Below, one piece after another: positions 36,366 through 44,729 of a DNA stretch of 54,554 bases. The DNA is taken from assembly GCA_947259985.1 (NCBI GenBank), contig CAMYOJ010000038.1:1-54554 (forward strand), in the 5' to 3' direction. The translations under genes were made by a program, and so were the position numbers. Source of the DNA: an uncultured Woeseiaceae bacterium (GTDB lineage Bacteria > Pseudomonadota > Gammaproteobacteria > Steroidobacterales > Woeseiaceae). The notes beneath the pieces are model-generated. The model made no database searches. It saw only the letters and a list, made by a program, of their open reading frames with translations, and was not told where the DNA came from. Position 1 is the stretch's first letter; each line of letters begins with the position of its first letter.

Positions 36366-37709
36366 TTATGTCAAATCGAGTGGTACGCGGCACTCGAAAC
36401 ACGCGCCATCCTGATCGGGATTCGTCAACCTCAGGGAGCCGCCGTGCGCCCTCGCGACGAGTGTCGCCAGGTAAAGCCCCAGTCCCGTTCCACCGGTATC
36501 GCGCGTACGCGACGGGTCGCCGCGATGAAATGGTTCTCCTATGTGCCTGGCTGCTTCAGCCGATAAGCCCGGGCCATTGTCGCGGACGATTAGCACCAGG
36601 TCGTTGCCGTCTCGCCCCGTGACGAGTTCGACCCTGCCCCGCTCGCCAGGAATGTAGCGCAAGGCGTTCGCGACGAGGTTCTTTAGCAGCAAGGTAATCC
36701 TGGCCTCGTCGATAGACGCCTCGAGATCCTCGTCGCCGTGCGTGACATCAATCCGCCCTGCATCACGCTTAAAGAAATCGTCGATGAGCTCTTCCACGAG
36801 CGCCGCGATTCGCACGGTCGTGCGGTTTAGCCTGACGTGCCGGGTACTCAGGCGTTCCGCCTCGAGCAACTCCACGACAATTTTCTCCATCTCCGCGAGT
36901 TCCGGTTTCAGCGTCTCCCGGTCGGCATCGCTTTCGATGAATTCCAGCGCCAGGCGCATGCGAGACAACGGTGTGCGTAACTCATGGCTGATTCCGAGTA
37001 ACAGGGCCCGTTTGGCGTCCAGCATATGCTCTACGTCGCCGGCCAGCTGGTTGATGTCGGTCGCGAGGTCCCCGAGCTGGTCACGGCGAATATCATGAAT
37101 GCGATGCTCGAAATTGCCGCGACCAATTGCAGCGGCGCCCTTGCGGATCGAACGGATCGGTTTGAACAACCAGCTGACGGCCGCAAAGCCGATCATGAGA
37201 TAGAAAAGCCCGAGTCCCATGATAATGGTAATCAGGTCAGGACCCGTATCCACATCGGCAATGCGCGGCGTCGCGACGACAATCTGATAATCGTCCTGCT
37301 GCATCTTCAGAAAACGGTGCCGCTCTTTCACGGCAAACTCTACGCCCCGCAGTTCATCGACCCAGGCGTCGGGATCATCGCTGAACTTGGGACTGGTACC
37401 GAATTCCAGGTCCGCGAGAGCAGGAAAATTGTCGTCGGACGCCCAGTCCACGTCGGGGCCCAGAATTCGGATATCGACGGGCACTCTTTCGGTAATCGCC
37501 AGCGCCCGGTCGATGCGCGGCGGCGAGCCGAGGTCCGCTTTGACGTAGCTGACGTGCAGGGACAGGTGGCCGCTGATGAGCCCGCGGATTTCGTCGCTGT
37601 TGTAGACCCAGCGCAACGCCGTCAGCGTCCCGTAAACGAACATGACGGCAAGCACCAGGAAGATGCTCAGCAGGCGAAAGGACAGCGAGCGTGAAAGTCG
37701 TCTAAGCAT
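36366..37709 (-). CDS. Sensor histidine kinase of the OmpR-partner type
   Basis: A 447-residue kinase with an N-terminal helix (LLSIFLVLAVMFVYG), a periplasmic sensor segment of about 130 residues, a second membrane helix (IIMGLGLFYLMIGFAAVSWL) and a HAMP-type linker. The H-box is LLGISHELRTPLSRM. The ATP lid shows the N-box LLKNLVANALRYI, DNGPGLS and GGTGLGLYLA. The start at 37709 overlaps the end of the response-regulator gene by eight bases, so the pair is coupled. The signal is unknown. It closely follows the standard arrangement regulator-then-kinase. Confidence 0.92.
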   Translation of the reverse strand: MLRRLSRSLSFRLLSIFLVLAVMFVYGTLTALRWVYNSDEIRGLISGHLSLHVSYVKADLGSPPRIDRALAITERVPVDIRILGPDVDWASDDNFPALADLEFGTSPKFSDDPDAWVDELRGVEFAVKERHRFLKMQQDDYQIVVATPRIADVDTGPDLITIIMGLGLFYLMIGFAAVSWLFKPIRSIRKGAAAIGRGNFEHRIHDIRRDQLGDLATDINQLAGDVEHMLDAKRALLLGISHELRTPLSRMRLALEFIESDADRETLKPELAEMEKIVVELLEAERLSTRHVRLNRTTVRIAALVEELIDDFFKRDAGRIDVTHGDEDLEASIDEARITLLLKNLVANALRYIPGERGRVELVTGRDGNDLVLIVRDNGPGLSAEAARHIGEPFHRGDPSRTRDTGGTGLGLYLATLVARAHGGSLRLTNPDQDGACFECRVPLDLT

Positions 37710-38397
37710 CCGTTTGTGGAATGCCGACAAACGAATAGCCGCGCCCCCAGATCGTCTGGATGAAACGCGGTGGTTTCACCGAGTCTCCCAGCTTGTTGCG
37801 CAGTCGGCTGATCATGATGTCGACGGAACGCGTAAGGATTGCGGCATCGATGCCGCGCAGCTCGCTCAGGATATCGTCGCGCGACAGCTTCCTGCCATGT
37901 CGCCGGGCCAGAATCACCAGTAGCTCGAATTCCATTGACGTCAGTTCGACGGGCTTGCCATCAACCGTCACGGACCTGGTTTCGGTGTCGATTTCGAGGC
38001 CTTCGAAGGCCAGCTTGCCGCCGGCAGACCCGGTCGATTCCGCGCGCCGCAGAATGGCTTGCACCCTCGCAACGAGTTCGCGCGGCTCAAAGGGTTTGCC
38101 AATATAATCATCGGCACCGAGTTCAAGTCCCGATACACGGTCGATGACTTCGCCGCGCGCTGTCAGCATGATGATCGGAATATTGCTGGACTTCCGCACC
38201 TCGCGGCAGATTTCGAAACCGTCCTTTCCCGGCAGCATCACGTCGAGTAATAGCAGGTCGGGATCTTCGCGATTGAGCAGGCGAAAACCGCCCTCCGCCT
38301 CATAGGCGCAGATCAGGTTGATTCCGAAGCGCTTGAAGTAGGCCCGCAGCAGGTCCGAGTGCTTCTTGTCGTCATCGATGAGCAGTACTTTTGTCAT
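37702..38397 (-). CDS. OmpR-family response regulator
   Basis: A 231-residue regulator. The receiver has the acidic pocket IDDDKK, the phosphoacceptor in LLLLDVMLPGKDG, the switch Thr in IIMLTARGE and Lys in YIGKPFEPREL. A winged-helix C-terminal domain follows (ELTSMEFELLVILARR, IQTIWGRGYSFVGI), with the recognition helix around DAAILTRSVDIMISRLRNKL. The ATG at 38397 gives the family start. It is cotranscribed with the kinase; the regulon cannot be deduced. Confidence 0.94.
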   Translation of the reverse strand: MTKVLLIDDDKKHSDLLRAYFKRFGINLICAYEAEGGFRLLNREDPDLLLLDVMLPGKDGFEICREVRKSSNIPIIMLTARGEVIDRVSGLELGADDYIGKPFEPRELVARVQAILRRAESTGSAGGKLAFEGLEIDTETRSVTVDGKPVELTSMEFELLVILARRHGRKLSRDDILSELRGIDAAILTRSVDIMISRLRNKLGDSVKPPRFIQTIWGRGYSFVGIPQTDA

Positions 38398-38508
38398 GAG
38401 CGCTATGATAGCCCGGCTAGTCGGCCCAGTGTGTGACTCTGTGGCCAATGAAACAACTGGAAACAAACACGCTGCCGACCTTCGGTGCGCCCCGACTGGA
38501 TCCTGAGG

Positions 38509-39162
38509 TTAATTCCGTTGTGTAACTTCCAGGGCCGCCTCGACCTTCGCCCTGACGCGCTCTGCAATCGGCGCATCGAGAATGCGTCGCAGGTCATCGG
38601 CTTCATGGCTCGTCTCATAGGCGAAGCGAAACAGATCGAGAACAGTGACGCTGGTCGAACCGCACTCCACCATCTCTGCCGAATCGCCTGCCGCGATCGC
38701 GCCCGGGTTCAGAACCCGAAAGTAGATTCCCGGGCGTTCGGCCTTCCTGAAGGCCATGCCGAAACCGCTGTCCTGAACACGCATAGCCAGAGTGCTGCAT
38801 GGAATCCGCGCCGACGTGGCCTCGAGCACGACATCACCGATCAGGAGACGGTCGCCGACGACCATGTCGCCGGGCAGACCGCTGATCGTCAGATTTTCGC
38901 CAAACAGGCCCGGCTCGTAGTCGAGGCCGGCCTCGGATGACCACCACTCGTAGTCCTCTCGCCGGTAAGCATAAACCGCCTGATCTTTGCCGCCGTGATG
39001 TTCCGTATCGAGGATATGATCACCATGCAGGCCGAGTTCACCGACGCGGACCGGCCCGTGAGCGGGCCGTTTGCAAATGCCCGTCGTCATGGACCGATCG
39101 CCCGGCCCGATGGTTTCTGCCGCGCCGATATTGACGCTTATGATTTCGATAGCCGGGCGCAA
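38509..39162 (-). CDS. MOSC-domain protein (YiiM-like)
   Basis: A 217-residue protein with the MOSC signature: GLHGDHILDTEHHGGKDQAV, GLFGENLTISGL and the probable reactive Cys in ARIPCSTLAMR. MOSC domains carry sulfur or bind the molybdenum cofactor, and YiiM types reduce N-hydroxylated substrates; which applies here is not resolvable. The start is TTG at 39162, a few bases after the stop of the 36-residue gene, giving an operon of two. The C-terminal helical part (SHEADDLRRILD) is typical of the YiiM tail. Confidence 0.88.
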   Translation of the reverse strand: MRPAIEIISVNIGAAETIGPGDRSMTTGICKRPAHGPVRVGELGLHGDHILDTEHHGGKDQAVYAYRREDYEWWSSEAGLDYEPGLFGENLTISGLPGDMVVGDRLLIGDVVLEATSARIPCSTLAMRVQDSGFGMAFRKAERPGIYFRVLNPGAIAAGDSAEMVECGSTSVTVLDLFRFAYETSHEADDLRRILDAPIAERVRAKVEAALEVTQRN

Positions 39163-39169
39163 TGTCGAT

Positions 39170-39280
39170 TCAGACTTTTACTTTGCCGAGCACGATCGCC
39201 AACAGCGTAAACGCGATGAGCGCAACGGACGCGACACCCAGAAACATGCAGATCATGAATATCGTCTGTTCGAGTTCCAT
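39170..39280 (-). CDS. 36-residue predicted membrane peptide upstream of MOSC gene
   Basis: The frame starts MELEQTIFMICMFLGVASV and continues into a hydrophobic C-terminal part ending GKVKV. A strong GGAGG lies 5-9 bases before the ATG, the clearest evidence that it is translated. One transmembrane helix fills about residues 8-31. It precedes the MOSC gene by seven bases and is too short for most annotation tools. The function is unknown. Confidence 0.62.
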   Translation of the reverse strand: MELEQTIFMICMFLGVASVALIAFTLLAIVLGKVKV

Positions 39281-39376
39281 GCCTTGCCTCCTCCAACACC
39301 GCGCCCCTCTGACGCGTCGAGTGTCGATTATAACCGTCATGCGACAGAGTCGCCTGAGGGGGTGCGAGGATAAGAA

Positions 39377-39419
39377 ATGCGTTACATTTACGTTTTATTT
39401 TATATACAATGTAACGCAT
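39377..39419. promoter_or_regulatory. Perfect 11-bp palindrome containing the RHH start codon
   Basis: ATGCGTTACAT (39377-39387) is exactly complementary to ATGTAACGCAT (39409-39419), with 21 AT-rich bases between. The right arm ends in the first two bases of the RHH ATG (39418). TACAAT (39405-39410), a good -10 box, would place the start point at or next to the ATG, implying a leaderless message; no ribosome site precedes it. A repressor on this site would block promoter and start codon at once. Confidence 0.75.
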
Positions 39420-39612
39420 GGCAAAGACCAAGATTTCAACGCTGAACCTGCGTATCGAGCCCGGCATCAAGGATGCCGTGCGCGAAGCGGCTGCCAGGGA
39501 GCACCGCAGCGTGGCGAATATGGTCGAAATGCTGATCCGCCGTCACTGCGAACAGGCGGGTATCTCCATCCCAGAAAAATCTGAGCTTATGCCGGGGAAT
39601 GTCAATGGATGA
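39418..39612 (+). CDS. RHH antitoxin/repressor-like protein
   Basis: A 64-residue protein, MAKTKISTLNLRIEPGIKDA, with the CopG/Arc pattern: beta strand TLNLRIEP, helix GIKDAVREAAAREHR, turn, and helix SVANMVEMLIRRHCEQAG. Its ATG is the 3' end of a perfect palindrome, and no ribosome site is present, so a leaderless mRNA with autorepression is likely. The gene overlaps the next by about eight bases, forming a two-gene module of toxin-antitoxin or partition type. Which one is not decidable from sequence. Confidence 0.8.
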   Translation: MAKTKISTLNLRIEPGIKDAVREAAAREHRSVANMVEMLIRRHCEQAGISIPEKSELMPGNVNG

Positions 39613-39859
39613 ACGATTGTTGAAGGCGATGGTAGCCGCGGGTGCCATCAAGAACATCAACATCATTGCGAGCGGAGCGCGTTTCCACGTCGAGGCCAAG
39701 ACGCCCAACGGACCCATCACGGCCGAAACCCGCAAGGGAAAAGTGCGTACCTGGGTGACGCTTGACGCAGCCGCTAAGTGGGTGCGCGGCCTGGGAGTGG
39801 GCGGCGCCCACGTCAACCTGACGCACTGGCAACCGGGCCAGCGCGAACTCTCTGTCTAG
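39605..39859 (+). CDS. Small basic partner protein of the RHH module
   Basis: An 84-residue protein, MDERLLKAMVAAGAIKNINI. Its GGGGA ribosome site lies seven bases before the ATG at 39605; an ATG at 39599 is also in frame but too close to that site. The fold looks like alternating beta strands and one helix (RFHVEAKTPNG, RTWVTLDAAAKWVRGLG), without the typical ParE/RelE or MazF catalytic residues that I can recognise. It resembles small plasmid-partition or stability partners, but I do not assign a family. It overlaps the RHH gene and is co-regulated with it. Confidence 0.7.
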   Translation: MDERLLKAMVAAGAIKNINIIASGARFHVEAKTPNGPITAETRKGKVRTWVTLDAAAKWVRGLGVGGAHVNLTHWQPGQRELSV

Positions 39860-39866
39860 ACGCCGC

Positions 39867-40205
39867 TCAGTCTGCGCTTCCCGATGGCCAGTCGCCGCCC
39901 AGTGGGAACGGCCGTTGATCCGTGTTGAAGGTCAGGTAGCGAACAATCTCGTAAACGTAAGCGGCGATGCTCTGCCCTACCTGGCGAATCTGTGGATTGA
40001 CTTCGCCTGTAATCAGAAGCCAGAGGAAGCCGAGTACGACGACGAACGTGCCGACAAAGCTCGCGATACTGATGAGTATGTACGAGATCACCATGAACAA
40101 CAGCCGCGTCCAGGTTGCTTTCGACTTGAGGTTTTCCTCGATCGGTTTATCGTTACCCGAGTCATCGACGAATGCATGATCAACAGGTGGATTCTGGTCA
40201 CTCAT
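39867..40205 (-). CDS. DUF4389 membrane protein
   Basis: A 112-residue protein. An acidic N-terminus is followed by a membrane segment (WTRLLFMVISYILISIASFV and GTFVVVLGFLWLLI) and a C-terminal amphipathic stretch (QVGQSIAAYVYEIVRYLTF). The NLKSKATWTRLLFM and NTDQRPFPLG motifs match the family from memory. The function is not known. GGAG precedes the ATG. It converges with the RHH module with only seven bases between stops. Confidence 0.82.
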   Translation of the reverse strand: MSDQNPPVDHAFVDDSGNDKPIEENLKSKATWTRLLFMVISYILISIASFVGTFVVVLGFLWLLITGEVNPQIRQVGQSIAAYVYEIVRYLTFNTDQRPFPLGGDWPSGSAD

Positions 40206-40303
40206 AGCATTGCTCCTGTATGCGGAATTGCTAAATAGAACAACAAACGCACATGCCTATTGTTACAATCTTCGACCCTCTCGACCAGCGAAATATCCCT
40301 TTT

Positions 40304-41515
40304 ATGAGCCACAAATTTATCTTCGCCGCGGTCGCCGTGGCGCTCCTGGCCGGTTGCAGCAAAGAGCCGGCACCGGACCTCGACCCCGCCGAAAAAGCCA
40401 AACAGATTGCCGCATCGAGCATCATCGTGGACACCCACGTGGACGTACCCTACCGGCTGGAAAGCCGGCCAGCCGACGTCACGATGGCGACCGAGGATGG
40501 AGACTTCGACTACCCGCGAGCTGTCGCCGGCGGCCTCAACGCGCCGTTCATGTCAATTTACACACCGGCATCACTCGAAGCAGAAGGCCGCAGTAAGGAA
40601 GTAGCTGATTCGCTGATCGACCTGGTCGAAGGCATCGTAGAGCAGGCGCCGGACAAGTTCGCAATCGCCCTGACGGCGGCCGATGTGCGCCGACACTTCG
40701 ACTCTGGACTGATGTCATTGCCGCTGGGCATGGAGAACGGCTCGCCGATCGAGGGCGATCTCGCTAATCTGCAGCACTTCTACGACCGCGGAATACGCTA
40801 CATCACGCCCGCGCATAGCCTCTCGAACCACATAGCGGACTCGTCATACGACGACAATCGCCAGTGGAACGGGCTCAGCGAATTCGGCGAAGAGGTCATC
40901 AGGGAGATGAATCGCCTCGGCATCATGATCGACGTGAGCCACGTTTCCGACGACGCGTTTTGGCAGATCATCGAAATTTCCTCGGCCCCGGTTATCGCGT
41001 CGCACTCCTCGGCTCGCCATTTCACGCCGGGCTTCGAGCGCAACATGAGCGACGAAATGATCGTGGCGCTCGCGAAAAACGGTGGCGTCATACAGATCAA
41101 CTTCGGCTCGACCTTCATCTCGCAGGAATCGAGGGATTACGGCGACGCGCGCATGTCGGCCGGTCGCGAATACCTGGCTGCCAATCCGCAGCTGACCGAA
41201 GAGCACCTCTACCGGGAGTTTCCCGACATCTATGAACAGGAACACGGCCCGCTGCCGTTTGCGTCGCTCGATGACGTCCTGGATCATTTCGATCATGTCG
41301 TCGCCCTGACCGGCGGCGTCGACCATGTCGGAATCGGTTCTGATTACGATGGCGTTGGTGATTCACTGCCGATTGGACTGAAAGACGTTTCTGCTTACCC
41401 GAATCTCGTGCAGGGTTTTCTTGAGCGCGGCTACAGCGAAGCCGACATACAAAAGATCCTGGGCGAAAACCTGCTGCGCGTCTGGCAGGCGGTCGAGGAT
41501 CAGGCAGCGAAATAG
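40304..41515 (+). CDS. Membrane dipeptidase, peptidase family M19 lipoprotein
   Basis: A 403-residue enzyme. A signal with lipobox (VALLAGC) shows it is lipid-anchored at the cell envelope. The M19 metal ligands are visible: DTHVDVP (His and Asp), DVSHVSDDAFW, IASHSSARHFTPG and GIGSDYDGVGD. The family hydrolyses dipeptides with a di-zinc centre and resembles renal dipeptidase. The ATG at 40304 is preferred, as upstream codons show no signal character. It overlaps convergently with the bL12-like gene by 16 bases. Confidence 0.92.
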   Translation: MSHKFIFAAVAVALLAGCSKEPAPDLDPAEKAKQIAASSIIVDTHVDVPYRLESRPADVTMATEDGDFDYPRAVAGGLNAPFMSIYTPASLEAEGRSKEVADSLIDLVEGIVEQAPDKFAIALTAADVRRHFDSGLMSLPLGMENGSPIEGDLANLQHFYDRGIRYITPAHSLSNHIADSSYDDNRQWNGLSEFGEEVIREMNRLGIMIDVSHVSDDAFWQIIEISSAPVIASHSSARHFTPGFERNMSDEMIVALAKNGGVIQINFGSTFISQESRDYGDARMSAGREYLAANPQLTEEHLYREFPDIYEQEHGPLPFASLDDVLDHFDHVVALTGGVDHVGIGSDYDGVGDSLPIGLKDVSAYPNLVQGFLERGYSEADIQKILGENLLRVWQAVEDQAAK

Positions 41516-41736
41516 CGGTAGAAAATCAGGGCCGCGACCACAAGGCCGACTAAGGTCACTACTGGCCCCGAACAGCCCGTTTCTGCCGGCGGCAATCCCA
41601 GGGAGCGCTCGAGTTCTTCGACAGCATGTTTGGCCTCTTTCAGGCCCATGCCGGTCTCTGCCCTGAGCAATTTTATCGCTTCGATTTTTCGTCCCGAGGT
41701 GACGGCTTCTCTGACTTTGTCAGAGTAGGCGGTCAC
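41500..41736 (-). CDS. bL12 C-terminal-like domain fused to a transmembrane helix
   Basis: A 78-residue protein starting with GTG at 41736. Residues 1-47 contain AIKLLRAETGMGLKEAKHAV, the pattern of the ribosomal protein L7/L12 C-terminal domain, the factor-binding part of the ribosomal stalk. Residues 55-75 form a membrane helix (VVTLVGLVVAALIFYRYF). The start overlaps the stop of the preceding gene (GTGA). This is not a full L12, since the dimerisation domain is absent. It may serve as a membrane tether or adaptor. Its 3' end overlaps the convergent dipeptidase gene. Confidence 0.8.
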   Translation of the reverse strand: MTAYSDKVREAVTSGRKIEAIKLLRAETGMGLKEAKHAVEELERSLGLPPAETGCSGPVVTLVGLVVAALIFYRYFAA

Positions 41737-41966
41737 GCCGCGACGACATCGAGCAGGACGTAGCGCAGAAGTACTTCGTAACTCGTCCTGTCCAGCTTCA
41801 TACCATCAGGGAGTTCAAGCGTATGGATATGCGTATCCTCGGGGTCACGCAACTCGAGGAAGTGCCTCTGCTCGTCGCGATACACCTGGTACTTGACGTC
41901 CTTGTGTTCGTCGAATTTCAAGAGCACAACGCTGTCTGTCCAATCCTGAATTGTTGCCCTCGCCAT
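41733..41966 (-). CDS. Small hypothetical protein upstream of the bL12-like gene
   Basis: A 77-residue, probably beta-rich protein (WTDSVVLLKFDEHKDVKYQV, HIHTLELPDGMKLD). The ATG at 41966 follows GGAGAAAGACC. It overlaps the bL12-like gene by GTGA, so the two are translated together. No family is recognised. Nothing in the sequence suggests membrane insertion. Confidence 0.65.
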   Translation of the reverse strand: MARATIQDWTDSVVLLKFDEHKDVKYQVYRDEQRHFLELRDPEDTHIHTLELPDGMKLDRTSYEVLLRYVLLDVVAA

Positions 41967-42166
41967 GGTCTTTCTCCGTGCTGCCTTTACTTATACGGAG
42001 TGCAAGCCCTGTGCCAAGCATTCAGTGACACTTGGCTTATGTTAATCGCTTTATTTTTCAATGATTTATGATCTCGACATGTGACCCGTGTCTCATTTCG
42101 CTGCGCGACGATTGTCACTTTTTGACGCGCCGTTCGGCGTTTTTGCGACAAGCGCTTGACATAAAT

Positions 42167-43939
42167 TTACAGCGGCCAGACCAGCAGGATCATCGGCACG
42201 GCGACGACAATGACGAGAATCTCCAGCGGCAAACCCATGCGCCAGTAGTCGCCGAATCGATAGCCGCCCGGCCCCATGATCAGCGTGTTGTTCTTGTGCC
42301 CGATGGGCGTCAGAAAGGCACACGACGCTGCAACCGCAACACCCATGAGAAACGGATCCGGTGCGACGTTGAGCCGCGCTGCGATCTCGATCGCGATCGG
42401 CGCCGCGATCACTGCCGTGGCCGTGTTGTTCATGACGTCCGATAGCGTCATTGTCACGATGATGAGCAAGGTCAGTACGACGACGGGCGAATAGCCCGCA
42501 GACAGATCGACGATGCCGCCCGCAATAAGCGCCGTGCCGCCCGTCGATTGCAGTGCTCCGCCAATTGGAATCATCGAACCGAGGAGCACGATCACGGGCC
42601 ACTCGACCGACGTATACACGTCACGAATCGGCACGATATTGAAAAACACATACAGGGCCGTAGCACAGCCGAGCGCAATCGGCAGGTACACTGCGCCGAC
42701 GCTCGCAGCGAGGATTGCTGCGCCGAAAATTCCTACAGCAAGCCAGGCCTTGTCGCGCTGGATGACGCGCTGGCCCCTGTCCGCAAGTGGAAGCAATCGC
42801 AATTGTCCCGTCACGTCCTGCAGGCGTTCGTCGGCACCAATCAGCAGCAAAACGTCACCGGCGCGTAACTCCAGCTTACGCACATTGTCCTGGAATCTCC
42901 GGCCCTGCCGCGATACGCCTACCAGCGCAACCCGATATCGGTACAGCAAACGTATCGATATGGCGGAGCGTCCCGCGAGTCGTGACGATTCCTGCACGAC
43001 AACCTCGTGCAGTACCAGGTCCTCGTCGCCGAGCTGCCCTTCCCCTTTGCCGATATACTCGAGCTTCAGCGCACCCAGCGCTTCTTCGAGGCTGTCAGGG
43101 CTCGCCTCGAGAATGAGGATGTCACCGGCCTTGATTTCGGCAATTCGCGCGAGCCCCGGCAGGCGGCGGCCGCGTCGGATGAGGCCAATGATCTCCACGT
43201 CCACTTTCCCGGCCGCGTCATCCAGGTCGCGAACGCGCTTGCCGATAATCGCGGAACCTTCCGGGACGCGCACTTCGACGATGTAGTCAGCCAGGTCAAA
43301 CAACTCCTGCCCCGGATCTTCGGATTGCCTGTCGCGTGGCAACAGGCGCCATCCTATGACCGCGACATAAGCTACACCGACGATTGCGCAGGCGAGCCCC
43401 ACCGGCGCAAAGTCGAACATACGGTACGGGTCGCCGAGGGCGTCGCCACGAAACTCGGCGACCACAATATTGGGCGGGGTTCCGATAAGCGTAATCATGC
43501 CACCGAGAATCGAGGCGAATGACACTGGCATCAGCGACAAGGCCGGACTGCGGCCGGCTTTTTTCGCCGCCTGCATATCGACAGGCATGAGCAAAGCGAG
43601 AGCGGCTACATTGTTCATGAGCGCCGACAGGCTGGCGGCAAGGCCCGACATTATAGTGATGTGTGTCGATAGTCTGCGCGAGGCATCCACCAGGTGCCTT
43701 GCGATGAGCTCGATCGCCCCCGAATTCGAAAGCCCGCGACTCACGATCAGTACCAGCGCGATGATCACGGTCGCTGGATGACCGAAACCCGAGAACGCCG
43801 CGTCGACAGGCACAAGCCCCGTCAGCAACGCGACGAGCAGCGCCACGAAGGCCACGAGGTCGTAGCGCCAGCGGCCCCAGATCAGGAACACGAACACGAA
43901 AAACAGCAGGGTGAACAAGGTCAGTTGATCCGGCGTCAC
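42167..43939 (-). CDS. SLC13/DASS-type anion transporter with two TrkA-C domains
   Basis: A 590-residue protein with about eleven membrane helices, split by a cytoplasmic block of roughly 200 residues holding two TrkA-C domains (EGSAIIGKRVRDLDDAAGKV and SISIRLLYRYRVALVGVSRQ regions). The membrane halves carry the SNT-like clamshell elements MNNVAALALLMPV, ILGGMITLIGTPPN and NNTATAVIAAPI. It likely moves sulfate or dicarboxylate. The start is GTG at 43939 with GAGG seven bases upstream. Earlier in-frame codons, which give a much longer frame, are the antisense of the racemase. Confidence 0.88.
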   Translation of the reverse strand: MTPDQLTLFTLLFFVFVFLIWGRWRYDLVAFVALLVALLTGLVPVDAAFSGFGHPATVIIALVLIVSRGLSNSGAIELIARHLVDASRRLSTHITIMSGLAASLSALMNNVAALALLMPVDMQAAKKAGRSPALSLMPVSFASILGGMITLIGTPPNIVVAEFRGDALGDPYRMFDFAPVGLACAIVGVAYVAVIGWRLLPRDRQSEDPGQELFDLADYIVEVRVPEGSAIIGKRVRDLDDAAGKVDVEIIGLIRRGRRLPGLARIAEIKAGDILILEASPDSLEEALGALKLEYIGKGEGQLGDEDLVLHEVVVQESSRLAGRSAISIRLLYRYRVALVGVSRQGRRFQDNVRKLELRAGDVLLLIGADERLQDVTGQLRLLPLADRGQRVIQRDKAWLAVGIFGAAILAASVGAVYLPIALGCATALYVFFNIVPIRDVYTSVEWPVIVLLGSMIPIGGALQSTGGTALIAGGIVDLSAGYSPVVVLTLLIIVTMTLSDVMNNTATAVIAAPIAIEIAARLNVAPDPFLMGVAVAASCAFLTPIGHKNNTLIMGPGGYRFGDYWRMGLPLEILVIVVAVPMILLVWPL

Positions 43940-44020
43940 GCGATACCTCGATGTGCAGGAATACAGGTCGTGGCGTCGGAGTATACTCCGCAAACCCTGG
44001 ATTGATTCGTGAGGTTGCGA

Positions 44021-44725
44021 TTGAAAACGATTGGCCTGCTCGGCGGCATGAGTTGGGAAAGCACCGAGCTCTACTACCGCCTGATTAACGAGGAGACCAG
44101 GCGCATTCGCGGTGGATTGCATTCGGCGCCGATCGCGATGGTCAGCGTGGATTTCCAGGAAATCGAACGGCTGCAACATGACGATGGCTGGGACTCGGCA
44201 GCGGAAGTGCTGGCCGAAAGCGCGCGTCGTGTGGAATCTGCCGGCGCCGATTTCCTGCTGATTTGCACAAACACGATGCATCGTGTCGCTGACACTATCG
44301 CAGCGGCCATCGATATCCCGCTGCTGCATCTCGCCGACGCGACCGCCAACGAGATTCGGGCCGCGGGCATTCGCACGGTCGGCCTGCTCGGCACGCGATT
44401 CACGATGGAACAGGATTTCTACACGGGACGTCTCGAGAAACACGGGCTGCGTGTTGTCGTGCCCCCGCAGGAGGACCGGGATATCGTGCACCGTGTCATT
44501 TACGAAGAGCTTTGCCTGGGCACCGTAAACGCCGCGTCTCGCGACGAGTTCCTGAGGATCATCGCGGAACTCGTCACAACAGGCGCAGAGGCTGTCATCG
44601 AGGGCTGCACCGAAATCGGACTGCTCGTGAAGCCCGAACATACAGACGTGACCTTGTTCGACACGACGGCGATTCATGCACGTCACGCGGTATTTCGGGC
44701 GCTGGGCGAGAACGGGCTGAACTAG
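44021..44725 (+). CDS. Aspartate/glutamate racemase family protein
   Basis: A 234-residue cofactor-independent racemase (YgeA/RacX type). The N-terminus MKTIGLLGGMSWESTELYY is diagnostic. The two active-site cysteines are in LLICTNTMH and EGCTEIGLL. It interconverts L- and D-amino acids such as Asp or Glu; the substrate is unknown. The start is taken as TTG 44021, six bases after GAGG; a GTG at 44009 would add four residues. It lies immediately upstream of a Zn-protease gene. Confidence 0.92.
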   Translation: MKTIGLLGGMSWESTELYYRLINEETRRIRGGLHSAPIAMVSVDFQEIERLQHDDGWDSAAEVLAESARRVESAGADFLLICTNTMHRVADTIAAAIDIPLLHLADATANEIRAAGIRTVGLLGTRFTMEQDFYTGRLEKHGLRVVVPPQEDRDIVHRVIYEELCLGTVNAASRDEFLRIIAELVTTGAEAVIEGCTEIGLLVKPEHTDVTLFDTTAIHARHAVFRALGENGLN

Positions 44726-44729
44726 GCCC

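Noticed and set aside
42130..42147. Short CGCCGTTCGGCG hairpin with a TTTTT tail read as a terminator
   Set aside because: No plus-strand gene reads into it, and the stem is only four to five bp, so it is not supported as a functional terminator.
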